A DNA stretch of 9,651 nucleotides from an uncultured Oscillospiraceae bacterium. GTDB taxonomy: Bacteria > Bacillota > Clostridia > Oscillospirales > Oscillospiraceae. The stretch lies in the NCBI GenBank assembly GCA_934572445.1, contig CAKTLD010000079.1, positions 1 through 9,651 of the forward strand, written 5' to 3'. The position numbers and the translations under genes are program-made. Positions 1-4,986 of this stretch are shown piece by piece. Below the pieces are notes generated by a model. It made no database searches. It worked only from the letters and a program-made list of their open reading frames with translations, and was not told where the DNA came from. How positions within the stretch are numbered: the stretch's first letter is position 1; each line of letters begins with the position of its first letter.

Positions 1-212
1 AGCATAGCGCGGGTCAAAGAATCATCGGGACTGAAACGGTCGTTTCCTGTGCCGTTCATCCAGTTTTCCTCATAGACCCGCTCTACGGATTCAAAATACC
101 ATGCTGAATCAACCACATCCGAAAAGGGCACATCTGCGGCAGACGCGGGAACGCTCAGTGCGGAAATGAGCAATACGCCTGCCAGCAGAACAAGAAAAGA
201 TTTTGCTTTCAT
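1..212 (-). CDS. Secreted SLH-domain protein, N-terminal part (runs off left edge)
   Basis: The reading frame opens at the ATG complementary to 210-212 and stays open for 70 codons to the window edge. Residues 1-25 form a typical signal peptide: Lys at positions 2 and 4, a hydrophobic core, then VPASA, a good signal peptidase I site before Ala26-Asp27. What follows (DVPFSDV, then AWYFESVERVYEENWMNGT, then RFSPDDSLTRA) is the pattern of an S-layer homology domain, which usually anchors exported proteins non-covalently to secondary cell-wall polymers. The function of the rest cannot be known because the C-terminal part lies outside the window. A GGGAGG at 225-230 lies 12 nt upstream of the start, slightly far but usable; a closer ATG pair (near 217-221) hits a stop at once. 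The gene is divergent from sigI and has a SigI-like promoter element in front of it. The family call is confident; the role as a SigI target is inference. Confidence 0.85.
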   Translation of the reverse strand, partial: MKAKSFLVLLAGVLLISALSVPASAADVPFSDVVDSAWYFESVERVYEENWMNGTGNDRFSPDDSLTRAM

Positions 213-253
213 CGTAACATCATTCCTCCCATTGGCCTTGTTTCAACTATGGA

Positions 254-281
254 TACGAACCGGATGTGCTTCTCTTGGGGG
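254..281 (-). promoter_or_regulatory. Putative SigI-type promoter for the SLH gene
   Basis: Read on the minus strand, CCCCC (277-281) is followed after exactly 19 nt by CGTA (254-257). SigI promoters in Bacillus subtilis and Clostridium thermocellum are described with a C-rich and A-tract -35 region and a CGWA -10 core. The element ends about 40 nt upstream of the SLH start codon. The same CCCCC-19-CGTA layout faces the other way toward sigI. Functional assignment is inference from pattern and context. Confidence 0.6.
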
Positions 282-302
282 CAGAGGAAATATTTTTTAC
301 CT

Positions 303-330
303 CCCCCAAAAGGTTTCGACCCGCTGCGTA
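303..330 (+). promoter_or_regulatory. Putative SigI-type autoregulatory promoter of sigI-rsgI
   Basis: CCCCCAAAA at 303-311 and CGTA at 327-330 are separated so that CCCCC and CGTA are 19 nt apart. This matches the described SigI promoter style (C-rich/A-tract -35, CGWA -10). Transcription would begin near 337 and leave a leader of about 120 nt before sigI. SigI genes commonly control themselves, which fits. There is no transcript evidence here. Confidence 0.6.
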
Positions 331-384
331 TATAAAAACAACGATTTCAAAGCTAAGTATGGAGGTATCTTGCGGGCCAACTGC

Positions 385-413
385 TTGACAGGACTGTCGT
401 TTTCCGCTATTTT
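385..413 (+). promoter_or_regulatory. Sigma-A-type promoter upstream of sigI
   Basis: A perfect -35 hexamer TTGACA (385-390), a 17-nt spacer and a -10 TATTTT (408-413) give a credible housekeeping promoter, with a start near 420 and a leader of about 40 nt. Together with the SigI-like element further upstream it would give basal plus autoregulated expression of the sigma factor, as known for sigI of Bacillus subtilis. Confidence 0.6.
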
Positions 414-458
414 TATTTCTGCAATCGCGTAAAACTGCGGAACTGGAGGAACGGCAGT

Positions 459-1148
459 ATGAATGAAACGGAACAGCTTCTGCTGGCCCAGAGGGATCCA
501 CGGATACGGGAAACCTTTTTGACGGAAAATGACCTGTTTATCCGCCGCTGTGCTTCCAAGGCGGCAGGGCGGTTTGTGGACTGCCATGACGATGCCTATT
601 CCGAGGCGCTGATTGCCTTTAATGACGCCATCACCGCCTATCGACCAGAAAAAGGCTCCTTTCAGGCCCTTGCCGCCGCAGCTATTCAAAACCGGGTTAC
701 GGATCTTCTGCGTAAGGAAAGCCGAAATGCCAAGTGCGTGCCCTTCAGTTCCCTCAGTACGCAGGATGACCACGGCGGCGAAGTCCTCTTTGAAATCGAA
801 GATCCAGTCCCTATGGTGTCGGATGCTGCGTTGGAAATCAGTGCGCTTCGGCAGGAACTGGACAAGTTTCATATTTCTTTTTTCGACTTGCCGAAATCGT
901 CCCCAAAGTTTGGCCGGACAAAACGGGCTTGTCTGGAGGTCATCCGCTGGCTGATCCAGCAACCGGAGAGGGCGGCGGCGGTCAAGAAAACAAAATGTCT
1001 CCCTGCCAGTCAGATCATGGCGGAGCTGGGGACTGGCAGTAAGGTTCTGGAACGCAACCGAACCTATATCATCGCCGGAATGCTGATCTGGGCGGGAGAC
1101 TATCAGATCATGCGGGAATATTTTCAGATCGGAAAGGAGGGGCTTTAA
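459..1148 (+). CDS. sigI: RNA polymerase sigma factor SigI
   Basis: A 229-residue protein, close to the usual 230-255 for SigI. Residues about 20-95 match sigma region 2 of this family, with the typical stretch AYRPEKGSFQALAAAAIQNR followed by VTDLLRKESR and the short PFSSL segment. The C-terminal domain (about 130-215) holds a helix-turn-helix near 181-206 (LPASQIMAEL, then VLERNRTYIIAGMLIWAGDY), the characteristic SigI ending that takes the place of region 4. SigI factors direct RNA polymerase to stress or surface-polysaccharide genes and are held inactive by the membrane protein RsgI. The start is fixed by GGAGGA at 445-450, 8 nt upstream. The next gene begins 1 nt after the stop, so the two are co-translated. 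The family and the pairing with RsgI are clear; the regulon is not known beyond the divergent SLH gene suggested by promoter pattern. Confidence 0.92.
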   Translation: MNETEQLLLAQRDPRIRETFLTENDLFIRRCASKAAGRFVDCHDDAYSEALIAFNDAITAYRPEKGSFQALAAAAIQNRVTDLLRKESRNAKCVPFSSLSTQDDHGGEVLFEIEDPVPMVSDAALEISALRQELDKFHISFFDLPKSSPKFGRTKRACLEVIRWLIQQPERAAAVKKTKCLPASQIMAELGTGSKVLERNRTYIIAGMLIWAGDYQIMREYFQIGKEGL

Positions 1149-1149
1149 G

Positions 1150-2214
1150 ATGCGGGGGATTGTCATGGAGATTAAGGGCGGCCGCTGTGTCATTTTGAAA
1201 AAAGATGGCACCTTTGCGGAGATCCGAAACCGGAATTATACGGTGGGGCAGGAAGTCTCCGCATCAAACCCCGCTATAGGAAAGGCGCTCTCTGCGGCGG
1301 CGTGTCTGGCGGTGATCTGCACGGCAGCCTTTGGATACCATCTCTACTATACGCCAGCCAGCTATGTCTACATGGACATCAATCCCAGTGTCCGGCTGGA
1401 TCTGAACTGCTTTGAGCGGGTCATTGATGTGGTGCCGCTGAATGAGGACGCCGAGGTGCTGCTCTCTAATGTCACCGTTCGTAAGGGCAGCGCAGAAGAA
1501 TGTATGAACACCATCGTCTCCGCCTGTCAGGAGCAGAATTATCTGAACGAACATAATACGGATATTGAAGTCAGCGTGCGGACAGACAGCGCCAAGCTGG
1601 AAACAGAGGTAGAAACCGCTTCTGCCGCCATCGGGGCGGAGCAGCTGGAGGTTTCCGTATTTCAGATGGATGAAGAAGAAAACGACAGCGCCATGGAACA
1701 CCACATCTCTGCCAAACGCCTCCGGGCCATGCGGGCTTATACCGCACAGTTCGGCGGTACGATTGACGAAAACCTTGCTCTACTGCGGGGATATACCAAC
1801 GATGAGATCTTTTCGATCATTCGGGATGCCCGCCACGGGAATCAGGGGCAGAATTCGAACGCACAGCAAGACTCCTCTCCAAATGACAGCAGCGGAGAAA
1901 ACGAATCCTCTGCTGGAGCCGAGGAGCCCCCAGCGTCCGATGAACATTCAAAGTCAGAGGAACCTCCCACCGATATCAAGGCAGATACGCCATCTTCCGA
2001 TCCGTCACATCCCGCACCCGCTCCCGGCCATCAGCTTCCCGTCAAGCGGTTGGATGCTATCCAGGCTTATACGGAGCAATTCGGCGGCACGCTGGAGAAA
2101 AACGTTCGGCTGCTCCAAGGCGTTTCCTCCCCTGAAATCTACAAAATGATTAAAGAAGCGCAGGCTGAACAAGGGAACGATTCGCAAGATGAAGACACAT
2201 CCGCCGCGCCGTAA
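1150..2214 (+). CDS. rsgI: Membrane-anchored anti-sigma-I factor RsgI with duplicated C-terminal motif
   Basis: A 354-residue single-pass protein. Residues 1-40 (RGIVMEIKGGRCVILKKDG and on) form the cytoplasmic RsgI N-terminal domain that binds SigI. One membrane segment lies at about 43-66. The outer part opens with YVYMDINPSVRLDLN, the conserved juxtamembrane RsgI domain; Asn78-Pro79 matches the bond at which RsgI proteins are reported to cleave themselves before signal-driven release. After about residue 180 come two copies of a motif, 189-227 and 299-337, 20 of 39 residues identical, sharing KRLxAxxAYTxQFGGT and LLxG and EI. A Ser/Pro/Glu/Asp-rich linker (about 232-296) joins them. I do not recognise the motif as a carbohydrate-binding or enzyme domain, unlike the sensors of many Clostridium thermocellum RsgI proteins. 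AGGAGG at 1135-1140 supports the start at 1150 rather than the ATG at 1165. It probably senses a surface or wall signal; the ligand is unknown. Confidence 0.9.
   Translation: MRGIVMEIKGGRCVILKKDGTFAEIRNRNYTVGQEVSASNPAIGKALSAAACLAVICTAAFGYHLYYTPASYVYMDINPSVRLDLNCFERVIDVVPLNEDAEVLLSNVTVRKGSAEECMNTIVSACQEQNYLNEHNTDIEVSVRTDSAKLETEVETASAAIGAEQLEVSVFQMDEEENDSAMEHHISAKRLRAMRAYTAQFGGTIDENLALLRGYTNDEIFSIIRDARHGNQGQNSNAQQDSSPNDSSGENESSAGAEEPPASDEHSKSEEPPTDIKADTPSSDPSHPAPAPGHQLPVKRLDAIQAYTEQFGGTLEKNVRLLQGVSSPEIYKMIKEAQAEQGNDSQDEDTSAAP
1714..2160 (+). repeat. Two-copy coding repeat in the RsgI outer domain
   Basis: Two 39-codon units, 1714-1830 and 2044-2160, encode related segments (20 of 39 residues identical) 110 residues apart. 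Nucleotide identity is clearly lower than the protein pattern suggests, so this is an old duplication kept for its protein sequence. The low-complexity linker between them is rich in Ser, Pro, Glu and Asp. Confidence 0.8.
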
Positions 2215-2387
2215 CATAGATAGCCATTAAAAAATAATCTCCTTTTGAGGCACGAGGCCATAAGGAAGTGTTATTGTATTTTCTATCGACATCGTGTGCA
2301 GGCAAAGCTACGGATATATCTTCCCAGCATTTCATCGAAGCAACGGCAAACCGTAGAGCTTAGGGTAAAACCATTCTTACAAACGGG

Positions 2388-2433
2388 GCATCGGAAGGGA
2401 AGCGGCTTTCTCTCCGATGCTCTTTCATTCTTT
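2388..2433 (+). terminator. Possible terminator of sigI-rsgI
   Basis: GCATCGGA (2388-2395) pairs perfectly with TCCGATGC (2413-2420), and the interior can extend the stem with G-T pairs. A T-rich but interrupted stretch (TCTTTCATTCTTT, 2421-2433) follows. The hairpin is strong but the U-tract is imperfect and it lies 174 nt past the rsgI stop, so the call is tentative. Confidence 0.4.
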
Positions 2434-2449
2434 CCGCGCATTTCGGCGA

Positions 2450-2494
2450 GTGGGTCAGGGTGTGGGTCAAACTCTGACCCACACCCTGACCCAC
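2450..2494. repeat. 20-bp perfect inverted repeat made of four GTGGGTCA sites
   Basis: Arms 2450-2469 and 2475-2494 are perfect inverted copies around a 5-nt centre (AACTC). Each arm itself holds two direct copies of GTGGGTCA with a 12-bp period (2450, 2462; inverted at 2475, 2487). There is no T-run on either side, so it does not look like an ordinary terminator. The arrangement of paired direct sites in inverted orientation, 60 bp from the 3' end of a tRNA gene, resembles protein-binding arm sites near an attachment site; that role is inference. Confidence 0.8.
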
Positions 2495-2516
2495 AACGTT
2501 TGCGGCATTTTTGTAG

Positions 2517-2554
2517 CAAAAAAGCACCGAAAGCCGAAGTTTTCGATGCTTTTT
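2517..2554 (-). terminator. Rho-independent terminator of the tRNA-Thr transcript
   Basis: On the minus strand AAAAAGCATCGAAA pairs with TTTCGGTGCTTTTT (14 bp with one G-T pair, 8-nt loop) and ends in a T-run near 2518. The hairpin starts right at the encoded CCA end of the tRNA, so tRNA processing would have to cut at the base of the stem. Confidence 0.85.
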
Positions 2555-2629
2555 GGAGCTGGTGGGGTGACTCGAACACCTGACCTGCTGATTACGAATC
2601 AGCTGCTCTACCAACTGAGCTACACCAGC
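2554..2629 (-). tRNA. tRNA-Thr (anticodon CGT), intact, CCA encoded
   Basis: The minus strand folds into a full cloverleaf: acceptor GCTGGTG/CACCAGC (7 perfect pairs), D-arm GCTC/GAGC, anticodon stem GCTGA/TCAGC with loop TTCGTAA giving anticodon CGT (reads ACG), T-loop TTCGAGT, discriminator T and encoded CCA at 2554-2556. The T-stem has one A-C mismatch at its outer pair (AGGTG/CACCC), which is unusual but tolerable. It is the last of three copies of the tRNA 5' part in this locus and the only one with a T-arm and 3' acceptor strand. It is transcribed from the promoter at 2872-2900, through the two truncated copies. Confidence 0.93.
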
Positions 2630-2680
2630 TTATTAACTTTTTGTGGGACCCCTTTATCGCTATCCTTAGCAACAATCAGC

Positions 2681-2728
2681 GACCTGCTGATTACGAATCA
2701 GCTGCTCTACCAACTGAGCTACACCAGC
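2681..2728 (-). pseudogene. Truncated tRNA-Thr(CGT) copy (nucleotides 1-48 only)
   Basis: These 48 bases are identical, base for base, to the first 48 of the intact tRNA: acceptor 5' strand, D-arm, anticodon arm and variable loop. In place of the T-arm and 3' acceptor strand there is an unrelated 51-nt linker (2630-2680) starting GCTGATT. It cannot form a normal tRNA. The linker start can pair with the 3' half of the anticodon stem (AATCAGC), offering a competing 7-bp hairpin. Confidence 0.9.
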
Positions 2729-2779
2729 TTATGAACTTTTTTGTGAACCTCTTTATCGCTGCCCTTAGCAACAATCAGC

Positions 2780-2827
2780 GACCTGCTGATTACGAATCAG
2801 CTGCTCTACCGACTGAGCTACACCAGC
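2780..2827 (-). pseudogene. Second truncated tRNA-Thr(CGT) copy (nucleotides 1-48 only)
   Basis: This copy differs from the intact tRNA by one base in 48, a T-to-C change in the D-loop (GTTGG to GTCGG on the minus strand). It is followed by a linker (2729-2779) related to the one after the middle copy. Being nearest the promoter, it would be transcribed first. It lacks the T-arm and 3' acceptor strand. Confidence 0.9.
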
Positions 2828-2871
2828 TTATGGACCTGATACCCGATAGGACGGGTCCAAACGCAAAATAG

Positions 2872-2900
2872 ATGTTACCACAAATCTTCCCGCGCGTCAA
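2872..2900 (-). promoter_or_regulatory. Sigma-A promoter of the tRNA-Thr locus
   Basis: On the minus strand TTGACG (2895-2900), 17 nt, TAACAT (2872-2877). Five of six and four of six bases match the consensus, with ideal spacing. The start would be near 2865, about 38 nt before the first truncated tRNA copy. It is the only good promoter seen for the intact tRNA, which lies about 236 nt further down. Confidence 0.75.
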
Positions 2901-2945
2901 GCACCTTTTTGCCACTTTTTGAAGCAGCGGGACCTTTCCGACGCC

Positions 2946-4019
2946 CTACTGCTTCCTGCGCCGACGGCGGATGCGGTTGATATGGCGCTCGAAGTCACCG
3001 CTGCCGATGAGCTCGGCAAGCACATACTGCTCAAAGACCGGCACGGTACAGGAATAGAAGCCCACCTCACGGCGAAACTGTTCAGAAAGCGCGGGCGGCA
3101 GCACCATGTAGCCCACGCGCATCGACGGCGCGATGGTCTTGGAAAATGTATTCATGTAGATGACCGAGCGCTCTGGCTCAAGGGCGAAGAGCGTATCCTC
3201 GCTCTTGCTCGACACGCTGAACTCCGAGTCGAAGTCATCCTCGACAATGCAGCCGCCGCGCTCCTCCGCCCAGCGGAGGTATTCCCGGCGCTTGCCCGCG
3301 CTGGCGGTCACCAGGCTCGGGAAGCTGTGGAAAGGCGTGACGTGCAGCACCGTCGCCCTCGCACGGCGGAGCTCGTCGGAACGGATACCGTCACTGCCAA
3401 GGCGCAGCATCTCGCACTGCACGCCATGCGCCTGATAAACGCGGCGGATCTTATCATACGACGGGTCCTCGAGCGCAAACACGCGCTCGCGTCCCAGAAG
3501 CTGCACGATGAGCCCGTAGAGATACTCCGCGCCTGAGCCGATCACGATCTGTCCCGGCTGGACGCTGATGCCGCGCGAGCGGGAGAGATATGCCGCGATG
3601 GCCCCGCGCAGCTCGGCGCAGCCGTTGTTCGGCGACTTGACGAGAATACTCTCGCCGTACTCGCTGAGCACGCGCCGCATCGTTTTGGCGAGCGAGGGAA
3701 ACGGAAATTCATCCTCCGTCCCGTGGGAAACGGTCGTACGGCGCTCGGTCTCCGTCTCGGAGACCGGGAAGCAGTCCGCCGCGGCAAAGCTCACAAAAAA
3801 GCCGCTGCGCTCGCGGGACTCGAGGTACCCCTCGTCGCATAAAATCGCCAGCGCGTGTTCGGCCGTGATGACGCTCACCCCCGTTTCGCCCGCGATCAGG
3901 CGCTTGCTCGGCAGCTTTGTCCCCAGTGGGTAAACGCCGCCGACGATGTCGCGCCGGAGCTGATGGTAGAGCTGCAAATATGCGCTCTCCGCAGCCGTCT
4001 TGTCGATGTGGTAGCGCAT
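2946..4019 (-). CDS. MocR/PdxR-type GntR regulator with C-terminally shortened aminotransferase domain
   Basis: A 357-residue protein. Residues about 12-76 form a GntR winged helix (AYLQLYHQLRRDIVGGVYP, GTKLPSKRLI, DEGYLESRERSGFFVS). From about 105 comes a fold-type I aminotransferase domain: GSGAEYLYGL, LEDPSYDKIRRVY, VEDDFDSEF at 259-267, and SKTIAPSMRVGY with the PLP-binding Lys294. MocR regulators use bound PLP or an amino compound as effector; the target here is unknown. The Tyr usual in the DDYD motif is Phe263. The protein stops at FERHINRIRRRRRKQ, whereas family members are usually about 440-500 residues, so roughly 100 residues of the small domain are missing, including the late Arg that typically binds the ligand carboxylate. 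No other frame downstream resumes the family pattern. The start at 4019 follows AAGGAG with a 6-nt spacer; a longer frame to 4109 would overlap lgt and is unlikely. It is last in the operon, 13 nt after lgt. Confidence 0.8.
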   Translation of the reverse strand: MRYHIDKTAAESAYLQLYHQLRRDIVGGVYPLGTKLPSKRLIAGETGVSVITAEHALAILCDEGYLESRERSGFFVSFAAADCFPVSETETERRTTVSHGTEDEFPFPSLAKTMRRVLSEYGESILVKSPNNGCAELRGAIAAYLSRSRGISVQPGQIVIGSGAEYLYGLIVQLLGRERVFALEDPSYDKIRRVYQAHGVQCEMLRLGSDGIRSDELRRARATVLHVTPFHSFPSLVTASAGKRREYLRWAEERGGCIVEDDFDSEFSVSSKSEDTLFALEPERSVIYMNTFSKTIAPSMRVGYMVLPPALSEQFRREVGFYSCTVPVFEQYVLAELIGSGDFERHINRIRRRRRKQ

Positions 4020-4032
4020 GGCCGTCTCCTTT

Positions 4033-4980
4033 TTACTGATCTTCCTGCTGCGCCGCACCTGCGGTGGTCTCCTCCTGCTCATGCGGCTCCGCATCCGCTT
4101 CCGCGGCACATTTCAAGTTGACATAAAGTTTTGATCCGTTTGCCTTTCTGATCCTGAGCTGATAGAACAGGATACCCGTACACAGAAGCACCATCACCGC
4201 CGACAGCGCCTGCGACACGCGGATGGGCTGGCCGAAAAACGTCCAGTCGAAGAGGTACAGGCTGTCGGTCCGCAGGCCCTCAATCCAAAAGCGGCCGAGG
4301 CCGTACCAGAGAAAGTAGAAGCAGGTATTCTCGCCGTCGAAGCGGCGGGCGCGGGAAACGAGAAAATAGAGCAGCAGAAAGCCGATCACGTTCCACAGGC
4401 TCTCATAAAGGAAGGTCGGATGCACGTCCACATAGCTGGCGGACGAGAGCCACAGGCGCATGCGCCACGGCAGCTCCGTCGCCGCGCCGAAGGCCTCGCG
4501 GTTCATGAAGTTGCCCCAGCGGCCGATGGCCTGCCCGATAAAAAGTCCCTGCACGCAGCAGTCCGTCATCGCCCAGAGCGAAAGCTTTTTACGGCGGCAG
4601 AAGAGATAGGCCGTCGCAAAGCCCGCGATCACGCCGCCGTAGATGGCAAGCCCGCCGTCCCAGATGCGATACGTTGACGACCAGTCGATCGACCCGTCGG
4701 CCCCGCGGAAAAGGTCCAGGTAAAAGATCACATAGTAGATGCGCGCACCGAGGATGGAAAACGGAATGACCCAGAGGATCGTATCAATGATGTTATCCTC
4801 GGTCAGGCCGTATTTCGGTGCCTGCTTCATACAGAAATACAGCGCGATCAGCATACCCGCGGCGATCAGGATCCCGTACCAGTAGATGCCGTTGCCAATA
4901 TCGATGGCCTTAGACGGTGCGGTAAACTGCCAGTCGCCGAAAAGGCCGGGAAAGCTGATGGGCGCGTCGGTAAAGTTCAT
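4033..4980 (-). CDS. lgt: Prolipoprotein diacylglyceryl transferase
   Basis: This membrane enzyme moves a diacylglyceryl group from phosphatidylglycerol to the lipobox Cys of prolipoproteins, the first step in lipoprotein maturation. The 315-residue sequence shows several hydrophobic segments (for example about 32-50, 66-90, 112-127, 196-209, 257-275), the motif WDGGLAIYGG at 108-116, and the family signature GRWGNFMNREAFG at 153-165 with the invariant Arg154, Asn157 and Glu162. HPTFLYES follows at 187-194, then YGLGRFWIEGLRTDSL at 226-241 with Arg237. It is somewhat longer than many family members because of an acidic, Glu/Gln/Ala-rich tail after about residue 292, with no recognisable motif. 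The start lies 6 nt after the ymfH stop with GAAGG upstream, so the gene is part of the minus-strand operon. The function is firm from the motifs. Confidence 0.95.
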   Translation of the reverse strand: MNFTDAPISFPGLFGDWQFTAPSKAIDIGNGIYWYGILIAAGMLIALYFCMKQAPKYGLTEDNIIDTILWVIPFSILGARIYYVIFYLDLFRGADGSIDWSSTYRIWDGGLAIYGGVIAGFATAYLFCRRKKLSLWAMTDCCVQGLFIGQAIGRWGNFMNREAFGAATELPWRMRLWLSSASYVDVHPTFLYESLWNVIGFLLLYFLVSRARRFDGENTCFYFLWYGLGRFWIEGLRTDSLYLFDWTFFGQPIRVSQALSAVMVLLCTGILFYQLRIRKANGSKLYVNLKCAAEADAEPHEQEETTAGAAQQEDQ

Positions 4981-4986
4981 GGGGTT

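Larger units (their letters stand above)
2215..2516. other. Non-coding convergent region between rsgI and the tRNA terminator
   Basis: About 300 bases with no convincing gene. Open frames on both strands here lack ribosome binding sites and recognisable domains, and several simply read through the inverted repeat and the tRNA. What can be supported is a possible rsgI terminator (2388-2433) and a 45-bp inverted repeat of four GTGGGTCA sites (2450-2494). The first 170 bases after rsgI show nothing I can name. Confidence 0.6.
2582..2827 (-). repeat. 99-bp tandem repeat: three tRNA 5' parts with two 51-nt linkers
   Basis: The tRNA-derived 48-nt blocks at 2582-2629, 2681-2728 and 2780-2827 recur with a fixed 99-bp period. 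The two 51-nt linkers (2630-2680 and 2729-2779) agree at 43 of 51 positions without gaps. The blocks agree at 48 of 48 and 47 of 48. A simple tandem duplication that replaced or preserved the 3' part only in the last copy explains the layout. Confidence 0.9.

Noticed and set aside
340..395. Nine-codon open frame in the sigI leader (starting ATGGAGGTA)
   Set aside because: No clear ribosome binding site at a suitable distance and no sign of conservation can be judged from one sequence.
297..1211. Long minus-strand open frame (304 codons) opposite sigI
   Set aside because: Antisense to a well-recognised SigI gene; no family pattern and it spans the promoter region.
2245..2614. Other open frames on both strands between rsgI and the tRNA, one with a CPVC-like cluster
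   Set aside because: They end inside the tRNA or palindrome, have no convincing start signals and resemble no family; overlap on opposite strands argues against coding.
2417..2734. Plus-strand open frame through the palindrome and the tRNA (about 105 residues)
   Set aside because: It is read antisense through the tRNA and its repeat, giving the well-known spurious LLITNQLLYQLSY-type peptide; no ribosome binding site or domain.
2582..2827. CRISPR-like array (48-nt repeats, 51-nt spacers)
   Set aside because: The repeats are tRNA 5' halves and the spacers are themselves related (43/51), so this is a tandem duplication and not a CRISPR.
2582..2865. T-box leader for threonine
   Set aside because: No specifier stem or T-box sequence is seen and there is no downstream amino-acid gene; the locus ends in the tRNA terminator.
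2641..2871. Plus-strand open frame with a repeated peptide
   Set aside because: The repetition only reflects the tandem tRNA blocks read antisense.
4020..4109. 30-residue N-terminal extension of the MocR-type protein
   Set aside because: It overlaps the end of lgt, is Arg/Lys-rich without homology, and a good AAGGAG lies before the internal start at 4019.
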